DNA from: CAIXSE01 sp040769125
Lineage (GTDB): Bacteria; Actinomycetota; Thermoleophilia; UBA2241
DNA length: 64,000 nucleotides
Direction: 5' to 3'
Assembly: GCA_040769125.1 (NCBI GenBank)
Contig: JAXGLO010000001.1
Location: 1,054,001 to 1,118,000 of the forward strand
A program made the position numbers and the translations under genes. Each line of letters opens with the position of its first letter. Within the stretch, counting starts at the first letter, position 1. The notes beneath the pieces were generated by a model. That model saw nothing but the letters and a program-made list of their open reading frames with translations. It did no database searches and was not told the DNA's origin. This document shows, one piece after another, positions 1 to 7,880 of this stretch.

Positions 1-532
1 CAAAGGGGGCTTGTGCACGAACCCCACCGGGGGCCTGTGTACGAGCCCCACCGGGGTCTGTGTACGAGCCCTCTCGGCAATCTAAGGGGCTCGCCTGCGA
101 GTCCCTTACGGTCTCGAGGTCACTGTCAACGGGGTCTTGAGCCTGTAGAGGGCTCGCCTGCGAGTCCTCTACGGGTGCGAGGAATCCCCATCGTGAGGGG
201 TCAGGCTGAATGGCCAAGACGGCACTGCGTGACCCGATGGCAGGTGAACGCTCGATGACGACGCCGGCAGCCTTCAGCTTGGCGAGCGCGATACGTGTTG
301 CGCTACGTGAGAGCCCGGTCCGCTTCTCGATCTTTCGCACGCTTGTCTTGCGGCCCGTCCGTCTCGTTTCGAAGCCGTACGTCCGGCGCACGATTACGAG
401 CACCACGAGGAGCTGCGACCGCGTGAACGGCGCTCTGAGGATGGCGTCGAACAGCGGTAAGTCGAACCGAACAAAGCGTGACGACTTGGAGTAGTCCTCA
501 GCGACGGGTGCCGCATCGTCATGCCTCTGCAT
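1..532 (-). CDS. Phage O-like replication initiation protein (partial, runs off the left edge)
   Basis: This open frame has no stop before position 1, so the gene continues outside the window; 177 codons are visible. Residues about 19-95 look like the winged-helix N-terminal domain of phage replication protein O: a hydrophobic helix (FDAILRAPFTRSQLLVVLVI), the typical RRTYGFETRRTGRKTS segment, and a recognition helix (EKRTGLSRSATRIALAKLK). Proteins of this family bind the origin of a phage or integrative element. The tail is low complexity and contains repeated SQASPL and GGAR/GGVR units, encoded by degenerate DNA repeats. The ATG at 532 overlaps the stop of the upstream HTH gene by 14 bp, so translation is probably coupled. 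The frame was checked by eye over its whole length and has no stop. Family assignment is by recognition only. Confidence 0.72.
   Translation of the reverse strand, partial: MQRHDDAAPVAEDYSKSSRFVRFDLPLFDAILRAPFTRSQLLVVLVIVRRTYGFETRRTGRKTSVRKIEKRTGLSRSATRIALAKLKAAGVVIERSPAIGSRSAVLAIQPDPSRWGFLAPVEDSQASPLQAQDPVDSDLETVRDSQASPLDCREGSYTDPGGARTQAPGGVRAQAPF
10..79. repeat. Degenerate 23-24 bp tandem repeat
   Basis: Three successive units of about 23-24 bp share the core tgtgtacgagccccaccggg. They lie inside the partial replication protein gene and encode its Gly/Ala/Pro-rich tail. A second pair of similar blocks with the core ggctcgcctgcgagtc lies near 88-110 and 150-172. Confidence 0.6.
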
Positions 533-788
533 CCACGAGTTCCAAGTCGCGCCGCTCGTTGCGGGCGCGTTCGTGGGATTGCGGCAGGGCGCCAAGCCAA
601 CGCAGGAGCGTGCCCAGCTGCAGCCGGTAGGAGCGGCCAAGGCGCAAGGTGCCGGGGATCTGATCGGCCCTGAGCGCGCGGTAGAAGCTCGCTCGGGAGC
701 ATTTGAGGATCGCCCAGGGCTGCGCCTCGTCTGGTGTGACGATCGCCTGCCCGGCGGCGTAGGCGTCTTGTAGCTCGCGGAGGGTCAT
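519..788 (-). CDS. Small HTH / excisionase-like DNA-binding protein
   Basis: The product is 89 aa. The stretch from about residue 24 to 66 (WAILKCSRASFYRALRADQI, then a basic turn LRLGRSYRLQ) has the form of a MerR/excisionase-type helix-turn-helix with a wing. It is the second gene of a minus-strand run: its start overlaps the stop of the XRE gene (785-788, ATGA) and its stop overlaps the start of the replication gene. In integrative elements this position is usual for an excisionase or small regulator next to rep. The exact role is not shown by the sequence. Confidence 0.6.
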   Translation of the reverse strand: MTLRELQDAYAAGQAIVTPDEAQPWAILKCSRASFYRALRADQIPGTLRLGRSYRLQLGTLLRWLGALPQSHERARNERRDLELVDAEA

Positions 789-1015
789 GCGCTAATGACG
801 CTCTCAATGTCTCGCAGGAGGCGCGCATAGCGCACGGCAGCCCCACCACGCGGGATGCTCCCGCGGGTTTCCCAGTAGAAGACCGTGGTGGGGTGCACGC
901 CAACATCGCGTGCGATCTCGGCCAGGCTTAAGCCGGCGCGTTCGCGAATCTCGCGAACGCGACCGTCAGCGACCAGGTTTCTCATGCGCACTAGCTCGAG
1001 TGCTTCACGGCTCAT
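785..1015 (-). CDS. XRE-family helix-turn-helix regulator
   Basis: The product is 76 aa from the ATG at 1015. That start has a purine-rich ribosome binding site a few bases upstream (GGCAGGGA), while the longest frame begins at a GTG at 1066 with none. The HTH is clear: REIRERAGLSLAEIARDVGV followed by HPTTVFYWETRG, the Cro/XRE form. It is the first gene of the minus-strand trio and is divergent from the gene at 1108, so it probably controls the element's early promoters in this intergenic region. The same HTH pattern also occurs in plasmid and conjugative-element regulators. Confidence 0.7.
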   Translation of the reverse strand: MSREALELVRMRNLVADGRVREIRERAGLSLAEIARDVGVHPTTVFYWETRGSIPRGGAAVRYARLLRDIESVISA

Positions 1016-1078
1016 CGTCATCCCTGCCTTGCTTTTGAAGTTGCACTCATTGCTCAATGAAACCACAGCCGTACCATG

Positions 1079-1107
1079 TTGACTACATTGGATTTAGGCG
1101 CTAAGCT
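1079..1107 (+). promoter_or_regulatory. Sigma-70-type promoter before the element's rightward genes
   Basis: TTGACT at 1079-1084, a 17-bp spacer and TAAGCT at 1102-1107. The -10 ends directly before the ATG at 1108, so the transcript should start inside the annotated gene. The in-frame GTG at 1114 would then be a leaderless start. The promoter is seen by pattern only. Confidence 0.4.
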
Positions 1108-1767
1108 ATGGACGTGAGTGACGATCAGGACAGATGGACTTACGTTGTGTGGGGCAGCTGGCCGCGACAGTTGCGAGTGGGAGTGCAGTGGCGCGTCCTC
1201 GAGGGCGAATGGGAGTGCGTCGGCTTGCGCATCGAGACCGCAGCCGGCACCTGTAGCCGCCCTCTATTAGCGGGAGACTTGCGAAGCATCCGAATGGGCA
1301 GGCTGCTTGATCTCGCGCGACATGCGATCGAGATCGACCAAGGCACAGGCCAAGGCCTGCCCCGCGGGATCGCACCCGGGCAAAGTGACGAGAGTCAAGA
1401 ACAGCCTGCCCCCAAGAGAAAGGGCGGCCGGCCTCTGCTGGAGGCCAAAAGGATCTACGCGGAAGCTCTCGGGCGTGGGGAACCGCCTAACAAGGCTATT
1501 GCCAAGCACTTCGGGGTAAAGCCGAACACCGCAGCCAAGTGGATTGTCGAGTGCCGCAAGAAGGGTCTGCTTGGCAGAACCAAGCAGGGCAGGGCTGGCG
1601 GGGTTGCCTTTGATCGCCCCTACGCGCGCAGCGTGCTGGCGAATGCAGGCTACTCCAGAGAGGAGATTGCGAGAATCCTTTATCACTTCCCGCGCTTCCT
1701 AGAGCCGGAGTTGGTCGAGGCTCTTCGAGCGGCAGACAAGAGTCACCCGCGAGAGGAGGACGCATGA
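1108..1767 (+). CDS. Helix-turn-helix protein upstream of the integrase
   Basis: The product is 219 aa. The N-terminal half (1-95) has Trp-rich beta-type sequence with no family I can name. After a charged linker, residues about 103-155 contain a Hin/MarR-like HTH (NKAIAKHFGVKPNTAAKWIV). The stop overlaps the integrase start in ATGA at 1764-1767, so the two are co-translated. HTH proteins in this place are common in actinobacterial integrative elements, where they may set site choice or excision direction. The start may be the GTG at 1114 if the promoter at 1079-1107 is used. Confidence 0.6.
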   Translation: MDVSDDQDRWTYVVWGSWPRQLRVGVQWRVLEGEWECVGLRIETAAGTCSRPLLAGDLRSIRMGRLLDLARHAIEIDQGTGQGLPRGIAPGQSDESQEQPAPKRKGGRPLLEAKRIYAEALGRGEPPNKAIAKHFGVKPNTAAKWIVECRKKGLLGRTKQGRAGGVAFDRPYARSVLANAGYSREEIARILYHFPRFLEPELVEALRAADKSHPREEDA

Positions 1768-3014
1768 ACACCCGAATACGCAAGCGGGGCAACAGATACG
1801 AGGTTCTTCTAGACCTCGGCGAGCAGGATGCGCAGCGTTGCCCCAGCTGCCGCAAACGCTACTGGCTCGAGGCCGGCCGCCTGGACGCCTGCCCAAAGTG
1901 CGGCGGTGAGCTGGAGGACGTATCGGCTCGCCGTGAACGCTGGGTAGGAGCCTACCGGCTGCAGAAAGAGGCCAAGGCGGCGGCTACGGCCGCGGTCTCA
2001 GCAATCCAGAATGGCGAGCTAGTTGGCGCCAGCCGGCTCACGCTTGGGCAGTACCTTGCGGAGTGGCTCGACGGCCTTGAGCAGCGGGTGGCAGACGGCA
2101 ACATGAAGCCGAGCACGGCTCTGAGCTACCGCGGGCACGTCGAGAAGCACATCGTGCCGGCACTCGGCTACCTGCGTCTGCAGGCGCTGACGCCACGCCA
2201 CGTCGATATGTTCCATGCTGAACTGGCCAAGAAGCCGGGGAGGGGCGGGGAGTCGCTGTCAGTGACGACGCGGCGCCACGTACACGTCACCCTGCACGCT
2301 GTCCTGCGTGACGCGAAGCGCAAGCGGTTGATCGGCTTCAATCCGGCCGACGATGCCGACGTGCCGCGTACCGAACGGGCGAAGGTCGACGCCGGCAAGC
2401 TCTGGAGTGGGGAGGAGCTGCGCACGTTCCTGCGGGCGACCGCTGAGGACCGTTTGGGCGTGCTCTGGCAGGTCATGGCGGAGACCGGCCTGCGCCGGGC
2501 GGAGGCCGTGGGACTGCGCTGGCAGGATGTGGACCTAAAGGCGGCCGTGCTGCGTGTCGAGAGCACGCGCACGTCGGTGGGCTACCGGGTGTACGAGGGC
2601 TCGCCCAAGAGTCGGGCCGGCCGGCGGCAGCTGCCGTTGCTGCCGGAGACTGTGGCGGCGCTGAAGGCGTGGCAGCGGCAGCAGAAGCTCGAGCGGCTGC
2701 AGTGGGGAAAGGGCTGGACCGATACCGGCCTCGTGTTCACGCGAGAGGACGGCACGGCGTGGCACCCGGATAGGGTGTCAAAGCTCTTCCAGCGGGCCGT
2801 GAAAGCGGCCAAGGTGCCGCGTATCCGCCTGCACGACGTGCGGCACTGCTTCGCCACGCAGCACATCGCTGCGGGCACGCAGGCGAAGCACCTGCAGAAC
2901 CTCATGGGGCACTCACGTATCGGCGTGACGCTGGATACCTACGTGCACCCGGATCACGAAGACCTCGCGACGGCACAAGCCGCTTTCGGCGCTCGTCTGA
3001 GGGGCCACGCCTGA
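1764..3014 (+). CDS. int: Tyrosine recombinase (phage-type integrase)
   Basis: The product is 416 aa and carries out site-specific integration and excision. Residues 26-46 form an unusual insert with two CxxC pairs (C26/C29, C43/C46), like a zinc ribbon placed before the arm-binding region. Residues about 90-185 are the SAM-like core-binding domain. The catalytic domain has the first Arg in TGLRRAEAVGLRW, a Lys in SPKSRAGRR, the LHDVRH box near residue 356, GHS, and the nucleophile Tyr near 393 (LDTYVH). The gene ends 97 bp before the 3' end of tRNA-Arg on the opposite strand, the usual geometry for an element integrated in a tRNA 3' end. Confidence 0.95.
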   Translation: MNTRIRKRGNRYEVLLDLGEQDAQRCPSCRKRYWLEAGRLDACPKCGGELEDVSARRERWVGAYRLQKEAKAAATAAVSAIQNGELVGASRLTLGQYLAEWLDGLEQRVADGNMKPSTALSYRGHVEKHIVPALGYLRLQALTPRHVDMFHAELAKKPGRGGESLSVTTRRHVHVTLHAVLRDAKRKRLIGFNPADDADVPRTERAKVDAGKLWSGEELRTFLRATAEDRLGVLWQVMAETGLRRAEAVGLRWQDVDLKAAVLRVESTRTSVGYRVYEGSPKSRAGRRQLPLLPETVAALKAWQRQQKLERLQWGKGWTDTGLVFTREDGTAWHPDRVSKLFQRAVKAAKVPRIRLHDVRHCFATQHIAAGTQAKHLQNLMGHSRIGVTLDTYVHPDHEDLATAQAAFGARLRGHA

Positions 3015-3023
3015 GGATGAAAA

Positions 3024-3042
3024 TGCGTACAGATTGCGTACA
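3024..3042. repeat. Direct repeat TGCGTACA, 11-bp period, between int and tRNA
   Basis: Two copies of TGCGTACA start at 3024 and 3035, just after the integrase stop. Short direct repeats beside int and the tRNA are typical arm-type integrase sites. The role is inferred from position. Confidence 0.3.
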
Positions 3043-3111
3043 CTTTGCCCCGTTTTCGACCCTCTCCACGAGGGCACCGCTTCGCCAAGGGCGGCATTTG
3101 CGGGGGGAAAG

Positions 3112-3189
3112 TGGTGCGCCCGGCAGGACTCGAACCTGCGACCTTCGGTTCCGTAGACCGACGCTCTGATCCAACTGAGCTACGAGCGC
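3112..3189 (-). tRNA. tRNA-Arg(ACG), probable attachment site
   Basis: A full cloverleaf of 78 nt including encoded CCA. The acceptor stem is GCGCTCG/CGGGCGC, the D arm contains AGTTGGAT, the anticodon loop CTACGGA gives ACG, and the T arm is GCAGG-TTCGAAT-CCTGC. Its 3' end faces the integrase at 1764-3014, so it is the likely attB of the element to its left. The second att copy would lie outside the window. Confidence 0.96.
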
Positions 3190-3296
3190 GATGCGAGGCA
3201 GTATAGCCGAAACGCGGCTCTCAGGGAAGCCGGGGCGGGGGCGGGTCGACGGTGCGTGGAGCGGCGATCACGAGCCCCCAGTGAGAAGCCAGAAGC

Positions 3297-3389
3297 TGGC
3301 GGAGAAGCCGGGATTCGAACCCGGGAAGGAGCTCAACACCCCTTAACCGCTTAGCAGGCGGTTGCCATCAGCCACTCGGCCACTTCTCC
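3297..3389 (-). tRNA. tRNA-Ser(GCT)
   Basis: 93 nt with encoded CCA, acceptor GGAGAAG/CTTCTCC, long variable arm and anticodon GCT in the loop CTGCTAA. It decodes AGC/AGU and is in the same direction as tRNA-Arg(ACG). Confidence 0.96.
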
Positions 3390-3591
3390 GCTCCCGTCAC
3401 TGCGGGCGCCTAGTGTATCGCAAGTGGCCGCGCCTCGGCACCCTCCGTCGGGCCGCCGGTGGCCGTCACCTCGTCGGACGCGCGACGCCCGGCGTGCCGG
3501 TGCCGCGTCGCGCTCTGCAATGGCAGCGGACTCGACCGTCACCGTGCGGTATGATGGATGCGGCGACGGCAAACGGGAGGAGGCACCTCGC

Positions 3592-3783
3592 ATGAAGAAG
3601 TTCGGCTTTGTTGTGCTGCTCATCCTCATCGGTGTGGGGGCGTATTACGGCTGGAAGATGTTCATGGGCGATGGCGGCTGGCGCGGCTGGATCGGTGAGT
3701 CCGACGACCCCTGGAACGCCTACCAGGTTCCAGAGGAGGAGCAGAAGGAGGCGGCGGCGGCGGAGACGCAGCCCGCGAGCTGA
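3592..3783 (+). CDS. Small single-pass membrane protein
   Basis: The product is 63 aa. The start at 3592 follows an excellent ribosome binding site (GGGAGGAGG about 7 bases upstream), which rejects longer frames. Residues 4-22 (FGFVVLLILIGVGAYYGWK) form one transmembrane helix, followed by a short tail rich in Trp and Gly and then Glu/Ala. A TATGAT hexamer at 3551-3556 could be its -10. No family is recognised. Confidence 0.6.
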   Translation: MKKFGFVVLLILIGVGAYYGWKMFMGDGGWRGWIGESDDPWNAYQVPEEEQKEAAAAETQPAS

Positions 3784-3795
3784 GCCGTCGCGGCA

Positions 3796-3862
3796 GTACG
3801 CCGCCCGGCCGTCCGCGCCGCCAAGCAGCGAGGCTTTGGCGGCGCGGACGGCCGGGCGGTAC
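3796..3862. terminator. Long perfect inverted repeat between convergent genes
   Basis: Two GC-rich arms of about 27 bases (GTAC...CCGCCAA and its reverse complement) are separated by about 12 bases. It lies between the small membrane protein (+) and the GH65 gene (-), so it probably ends both transcripts. There is no long T tract. Confidence 0.7.
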
Positions 3863-3909
3863 GTTTCGCGGCTGGAGGGGCGGCTGACGAGGCGAGGTGA
3901 CGGGGTGCT

Positions 3910-6363
3910 TTACTCCCGTCCGGCGCTCTCGCTTTCGCGCGTCTGCAGGCGACCGCCGTCGAGCGCCGCAACCGTTTTCATGCCCGGCTCGAGCATCTCC
4001 GTGACGTCGCCGAGGCGCACGCTCACGGCGCTGGTCGCCGACGGACGGTGACCGATCGTGAGCTTGCCGCTCTCGATGTCGACGTCGATCCAGTGTCCGC
4101 GGAAGAGCAGCGTGTAGCTGAGCCTCGTGATCTCGGCGGGCAGCTCGGGATCGAAGCAGAGGACGTCGTCGCGGACTGCGAGCCCCATATAGCCGCGCTC
4201 GAGCACATCCACCGTGCCCGCCATGGTGCCCATGTGGATGCCCTCGCGGGTGGTGCCGCCCTGCGTGTCGTGATAATCCGCCCGTAGCGCCTCGGTGAAG
4301 AAGCTCCACGACCGGGCGCGCTCGATATCCCGCAGGCACCAGGCGTGAACCACGCCGCTGAGCGTTGAACTGTGCGACGTGCGCACAGCGTAGTAGCGAG
4401 ATGTGCGCGCCATGCTCTCCCGGTCGATGGAATAGCCGATCTGGCTGAACAACGCCTGTAGCTCGTCCATGGGGAAGAGGTAGAAGAGCATGAGCACGTC
4501 GGCCTGCTTGCTCACCTTGTAGCGGTTCGGGGAGTCGTCTTCGGACTCGAGGATGCGGTCGAGCCGCTGGATGTTGCCGTAGCGCTTTCTGTAGCCGTCC
4601 CAGTCGAACTCTTCGAGCTCGTCGTAGCGCTCGAACTGGCTGATGACGCCGTCGTGGAAGACGACCAGCATTCGGCGGCTCATACGCTGCCACGCCGCGG
4701 TCTCCTCGTCGGTGAGACCAAGGATGGCCACCAGCTCGTCGCGGCGTGGGGCCGGCAGGAGGCCCAGAAGGTCGAGAGCCCGCGACATCACCCATGCGGC
4801 CATCACGTTGGTATAGGCGTTATTGTCGAGCCCGGGGTCGTCGGACCACGGGTAGCCGGTATGGTATTCGTCGGGGCCCATGACGCCGCGGATCTCGTAA
4901 CGGTCGAGTTCCTCGTTGTAGCTGGTGAGGCTCGCGAAGAAGCGGGCGATCTCGAGCACCACCTCAGCGCCACAGGCGGCCAGGAAGTCGTCGTCCCGGG
5001 TCCACTCCCAGTAGCGCCAGATGCTGTACGCGATCGCCGCGTTGACGTGTCGCTGCAGGTGGCTGACGTCCGGCAGCCAGCGGCCAGACTTCGGGTTGAG
5101 GTGGAGCACCTGCGTCTCCTCGCGGCCGTCGCTGCCGCTCTGCCAGGGGAAGAGCGCGCCCTTGAAGCCCTGGTCGACGGCCAGGCGGCGGGCCTCCGGA
5201 AGCCGCCGGTAGCGGTACATGAGGAGCTCCCGCGTGAGCTCGGGCAAGGTGCGGTTGAGCAGCGGGAAGATGTACATCTCGTCCCAGAACACGTGGCCGC
5301 GGTAGGCCTCGCCGTGGAGACCGCGCGCTCCAACTCCCGCGTCGAGGCCGACGCTGTTGGGGGAGACGGTCTGGAGTACGTGGAACTGGTGGAGGTGCAG
5401 GAGCCGGTTCGTTTCTTCGTGGTCGTTGAAGCCGATTTCGTAGTGGCGCCAGAGCCTGCCCCATGCCAGCGCATGTGTCTCAGCGAGCTGGCCGAAAGCC
5501 GGCATGTGCGTGAGCTTCCGCTGGGCCGCGTAGCCGGGCTCCGAGATGGCGGGCTCTCGCGACGTGCAGAGGGCCACGGTCTTCTCGATCGTCAGCGGCA
5601 CGTCCTGCTGCAGGTCGTACGGAATGACGAGGGCGGCGTAGCCGGGCTCTTCGGCGTAGGTGGCGTCGAGCGGGTGTGGGGTGCCCTGGCTGCGCAGGGC
5701 CACGCGGGCAGCTTCGGCGATGCGCACATGGCTCTGGCTGGTCTCCGCGGCGAGGAAGATGCTGTCCTCTCCGAGGCGCGCCGTCTCGAGCGGCACCAGG
5801 TGCGTGCCCTTCAGGTCCCGATAGCGCGGGACGCCCGCGTTGGTGACCCGGCCGTCGAGGGCCGAACAGATCTCGATGCGCCCCGACCAGTTGCGGGCCG
5901 CGATCTCCGTTTCGAGGGCGGCCACGTTCTTGTCGCCCATGTGCACGAGGCTTCGCTGGGTGAGCTCGGTGTGGCGGCCGGCCTCGTCGTTGAAGGAGAC
6001 GAAGCGTGTGAGGATGCCGCTGTGCATGTCGAGATCGAGGCGGTAGCCGAGGATCTCGACCCTGGAGAGGTGGAACCACTCGCCGTCCTCGATGCGGAAG
6101 GTGAGCGGCAGCCAGTTCGGCACGTTGACGAGATCCTCGTTCTCGACCTGCCGGCCCTGGATGTCGGTCACGAGGCGGTTGTAGCAGCCTGCGACGTACG
6201 TGCCCGGGTAGTGGACGTCGTCGGCGGCGGCCTCTGGCGCGGCGGCGCGGGTTACGAAGTAGCCGTTACCGAGCGCGCAGAGCGCCTCGCGCAGGCCTTC
6301 TTCTTCCGGGTTGAAGCCCTGGTACGTGAGCTGCCAGACACGTTGTGGGAGCGTCCTGGTCAT
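3910..6363 (-). CDS. Glycoside hydrolase family 65 disaccharide phosphorylase
   Basis: The product is 817 aa. It has an N-terminal beta-sandwich, then the (alpha/alpha)6 barrel with the family marks FWDEMYIFPLL and GVMGPDEYH, whose Glu is the expected general acid, and a small C-terminal beta domain. GH65 enzymes split trehalose, kojibiose, maltose or related sugars with phosphate, giving beta-glucose 1-phosphate. The start ATG at 6363 overlaps the stop of the upstream beta-PGM/OtsB gene (ATGA), so the enzymes are made together. That neighbour would turn beta-G1P into G6P and dephosphorylate trehalose-6-P, so trehalose (or trehalose-6-P) is the best substrate guess. Together the two genes match the three-domain OtsB1 protein of Mycobacterium tuberculosis (Rv2006). 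I cannot decide the exact sugar from sequence. Confidence 0.88.
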   Translation of the reverse strand: MTRTLPQRVWQLTYQGFNPEEEGLREALCALGNGYFVTRAAAPEAAADDVHYPGTYVAGCYNRLVTDIQGRQVENEDLVNVPNWLPLTFRIEDGEWFHLSRVEILGYRLDLDMHSGILTRFVSFNDEAGRHTELTQRSLVHMGDKNVAALETEIAARNWSGRIEICSALDGRVTNAGVPRYRDLKGTHLVPLETARLGEDSIFLAAETSQSHVRIAEAARVALRSQGTPHPLDATYAEEPGYAALVIPYDLQQDVPLTIEKTVALCTSREPAISEPGYAAQRKLTHMPAFGQLAETHALAWGRLWRHYEIGFNDHEETNRLLHLHQFHVLQTVSPNSVGLDAGVGARGLHGEAYRGHVFWDEMYIFPLLNRTLPELTRELLMYRYRRLPEARRLAVDQGFKGALFPWQSGSDGREETQVLHLNPKSGRWLPDVSHLQRHVNAAIAYSIWRYWEWTRDDDFLAACGAEVVLEIARFFASLTSYNEELDRYEIRGVMGPDEYHTGYPWSDDPGLDNNAYTNVMAAWVMSRALDLLGLLPAPRRDELVAILGLTDEETAAWQRMSRRMLVVFHDGVISQFERYDELEEFDWDGYRKRYGNIQRLDRILESEDDSPNRYKVSKQADVLMLFYLFPMDELQALFSQIGYSIDRESMARTSRYYAVRTSHSSTLSGVVHAWCLRDIERARSWSFFTEALRADYHDTQGGTTREGIHMGTMAGTVDVLERGYMGLAVRDDVLCFDPELPAEITRLSYTLLFRGHWIDVDIESGKLTIGHRPSATSAVSVRLGDVTEMLEPGMKTVAALDGGRLQTRESESAGRE

Positions 6364-7880
6364 CTCGCCACCCGGCTCAGGAAGGCCGCCACTTCTTCGG
6401 TGTCGGCGAGTGAGTACTGGGCGGCGCTCGGTACGAGCGGATCGCCGACGCGTATGCCGACCCCCTTGTCGGTGAGGACGCGGAAGGCGTCTTCGTCGGT
6501 ATCGTCGTCGCCGATGAACAGCGGGAAGTGGGGGCCGTTGCGCTCGATGCGCTCGAGGAGCATCTCCAGTGCTTTGCCCTTGTCCCACTCGATGTTCGGT
6601 CTCAGCTCGAGGATCTTCTTGCCGCCTGTGCGCCGCAGCTTCGGGAACGCCTCGGCTACGGTTGAGAAGGCGGCTTCTACCGCCGGCTCGTCCTCTGGGG
6701 CGACCTGGCGGAAGTGAAGCGTCACGGCGAATGCCTTGTCTTCGACCCAGGCGCCGGCGATGGCCGCCGTCGCCTCCCTGAGGCGCGCCCGTGCGTCTGA
6801 GAGCACATCCGTGTACTCTTCGGCGCGGCGCACCCGTCCGCCGAGAGTTTCCGGCGCGTCCACATCGAAGCCGTGTGAGCCGGCGTACGTGAGACCGTCG
6901 AGGGTCACCATCTCCTGCAGGTCGGCGAGGTCGCGGCCGCTGAGGATGACCACCGGGCAACGGTCGGCGAGGTCGCGCAGCACCGTCTCCGTTGCCGCGG
7001 GCAATGTAGCCATCTCCGGCCGCTCGACGATTGGGGTGAGCGTGCCGTCGTAGTCGAGGAAGACCGCCGGGCGACGCCCGCCGGCAAGGTGAGAGATGTC
7101 GGCCTCGCAGGTGATCGCCGAGGGCAGCGTCCGTGGTTCGGTGGTGACCTCGGAGAGATCGGGGACGACCACGTCCGCGCCCGATTCGCGCAGCGCTTCA
7201 GGGTAGCCGGTGCGGTCGACGCCGATCACGTGCGCGAAGCCGCCGCGCCGCCCGGCCTCCACGCCGGCCAGCGCGTCCTCGACGACGATCGCCCGCTCGG
7301 GGGTTGATCCGAGCCGCCGCGTGGCCTCGAGGAAGACGGCCGGATCGGGCTTGCCGGGAAGCCCGAGCTCGCCGGCCACGAGGCCGTCGACCTGCACGGG
7401 GAAGAGGTTCCCGACTCCCGCTGCCTTGAGTATGACAGTGGCGTTCTTGCTGGCCGAGATGATGGCCGTGCCGATCCCGATCTGCTGAAGCGCGCGCACG
7501 AGGTAGACGGTGCTTTCGAACGGCTGTACGCCGTTGCGCTCCACCTCGGCGAGGAAATACTCGTTCTTGCGGTTGCCGAGCCCGCACACCGTCTCTGCGT
7601 CCCGAGAGTCGTCCGCAGCTCCTTCCGGCAGGTCGATGCCTCGTGAGAGGAGGAAGCTGCGCACGCCGTCGGATCGCGGCTTGCCGTCGACGTACAGGCG
7701 GTAGTCGGCGTCCGCGTCGAAGGGCCTCGGCTCGGCGCCGAACGCGGCGGCTCGCCGCTCGAGGAAGTCGTCGAAGAGCTGCTTCCAGGCGGCGGCGTGT
7801 ACCGCGGCGGTTCGGGTGATGACGCCGTCCATGTCGAAGACGACGGCGTCGATCTCCGCGCGATCGATGACGAACACAGC
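6360..7880 (-). CDS. Fused beta-phosphoglucomutase-like HAD and trehalose-6-phosphate phosphatase
   Basis: The product is 506 aa from the GTG at 7880, chosen because GGAGGT lies 6 bases upstream. The longest frame starts at 8066 and would add 62 residues of low-complexity sequence. Domain 1 (about 1-245) is a beta-PGM/HAD-IA phosphomutase: VVFDMDGVI nucleophile motif, SASKN, and VVEDALAG. Domain 2 (about 250-500) is OtsB-type: FLDYDGTLTPIVERP, ILSGRDL, and FIGDDDTDEDAF. Expected roles are interconversion of beta-G1P and G6P, and removal of phosphate from trehalose-6-P. It is followed without a gap by the GH65 gene. No trehalose-6-P synthase is present in the window. Confidence 0.88.
   Translation of the reverse strand, partial: AVFVIDRAEIDAVVFDMDGVITRTAAVHAAAWKQLFDDFLERRAAAFGAEPRPFDADADYRLYVDGKPRSDGVRSFLLSRGIDLPEGAADDSRDAETVCGLGNRKNEYFLAEVERNGVQPFESTVYLVRALQQIGIGTAIISASKNATVILKAAGVGNLFPVQVDGLVAGELGLPGKPDPAVFLEATRRLGSTPERAIVVEDALAGVEAGRRGGFAHVIGVDRTGYPEALRESGADVVVPDLSEVTTEPRTLPSAITCEADISHLAGGRRPAVFLDYDGTLTPIVERPEMATLPAATETVLRDLADRCPVVILSGRDLADLQEMVTLDGLTYAGSHGFDVDAPETLGGRVRRAEEYTDVLSDARARLREATAAIAGAWVEDKAFAVTLHFRQVAPEDEPAVEAAFSTVAEAFPKLRRTGGKKILELRPNIEWDKGKALEMLLERIERNGPHFPLFIGDDDTDEDAFRVLTDKGVGIRVGDPLVPSAAQYSLADTEEVAAFLSRVAR

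Noticed and set aside
394..906. A 170-codon minus-strand frame over the two small HTH genes
   Set aside because: It lies out of frame over two overlapping genes with clear HTH motifs and has Arg/Pro-rich shadow composition.
4654..6717. A 687-codon plus-strand frame opposite the GH65 gene
   Set aside because: Third-position GC bias creates it. The minus strand carries a complete GH65 enzyme with catalytic motifs.
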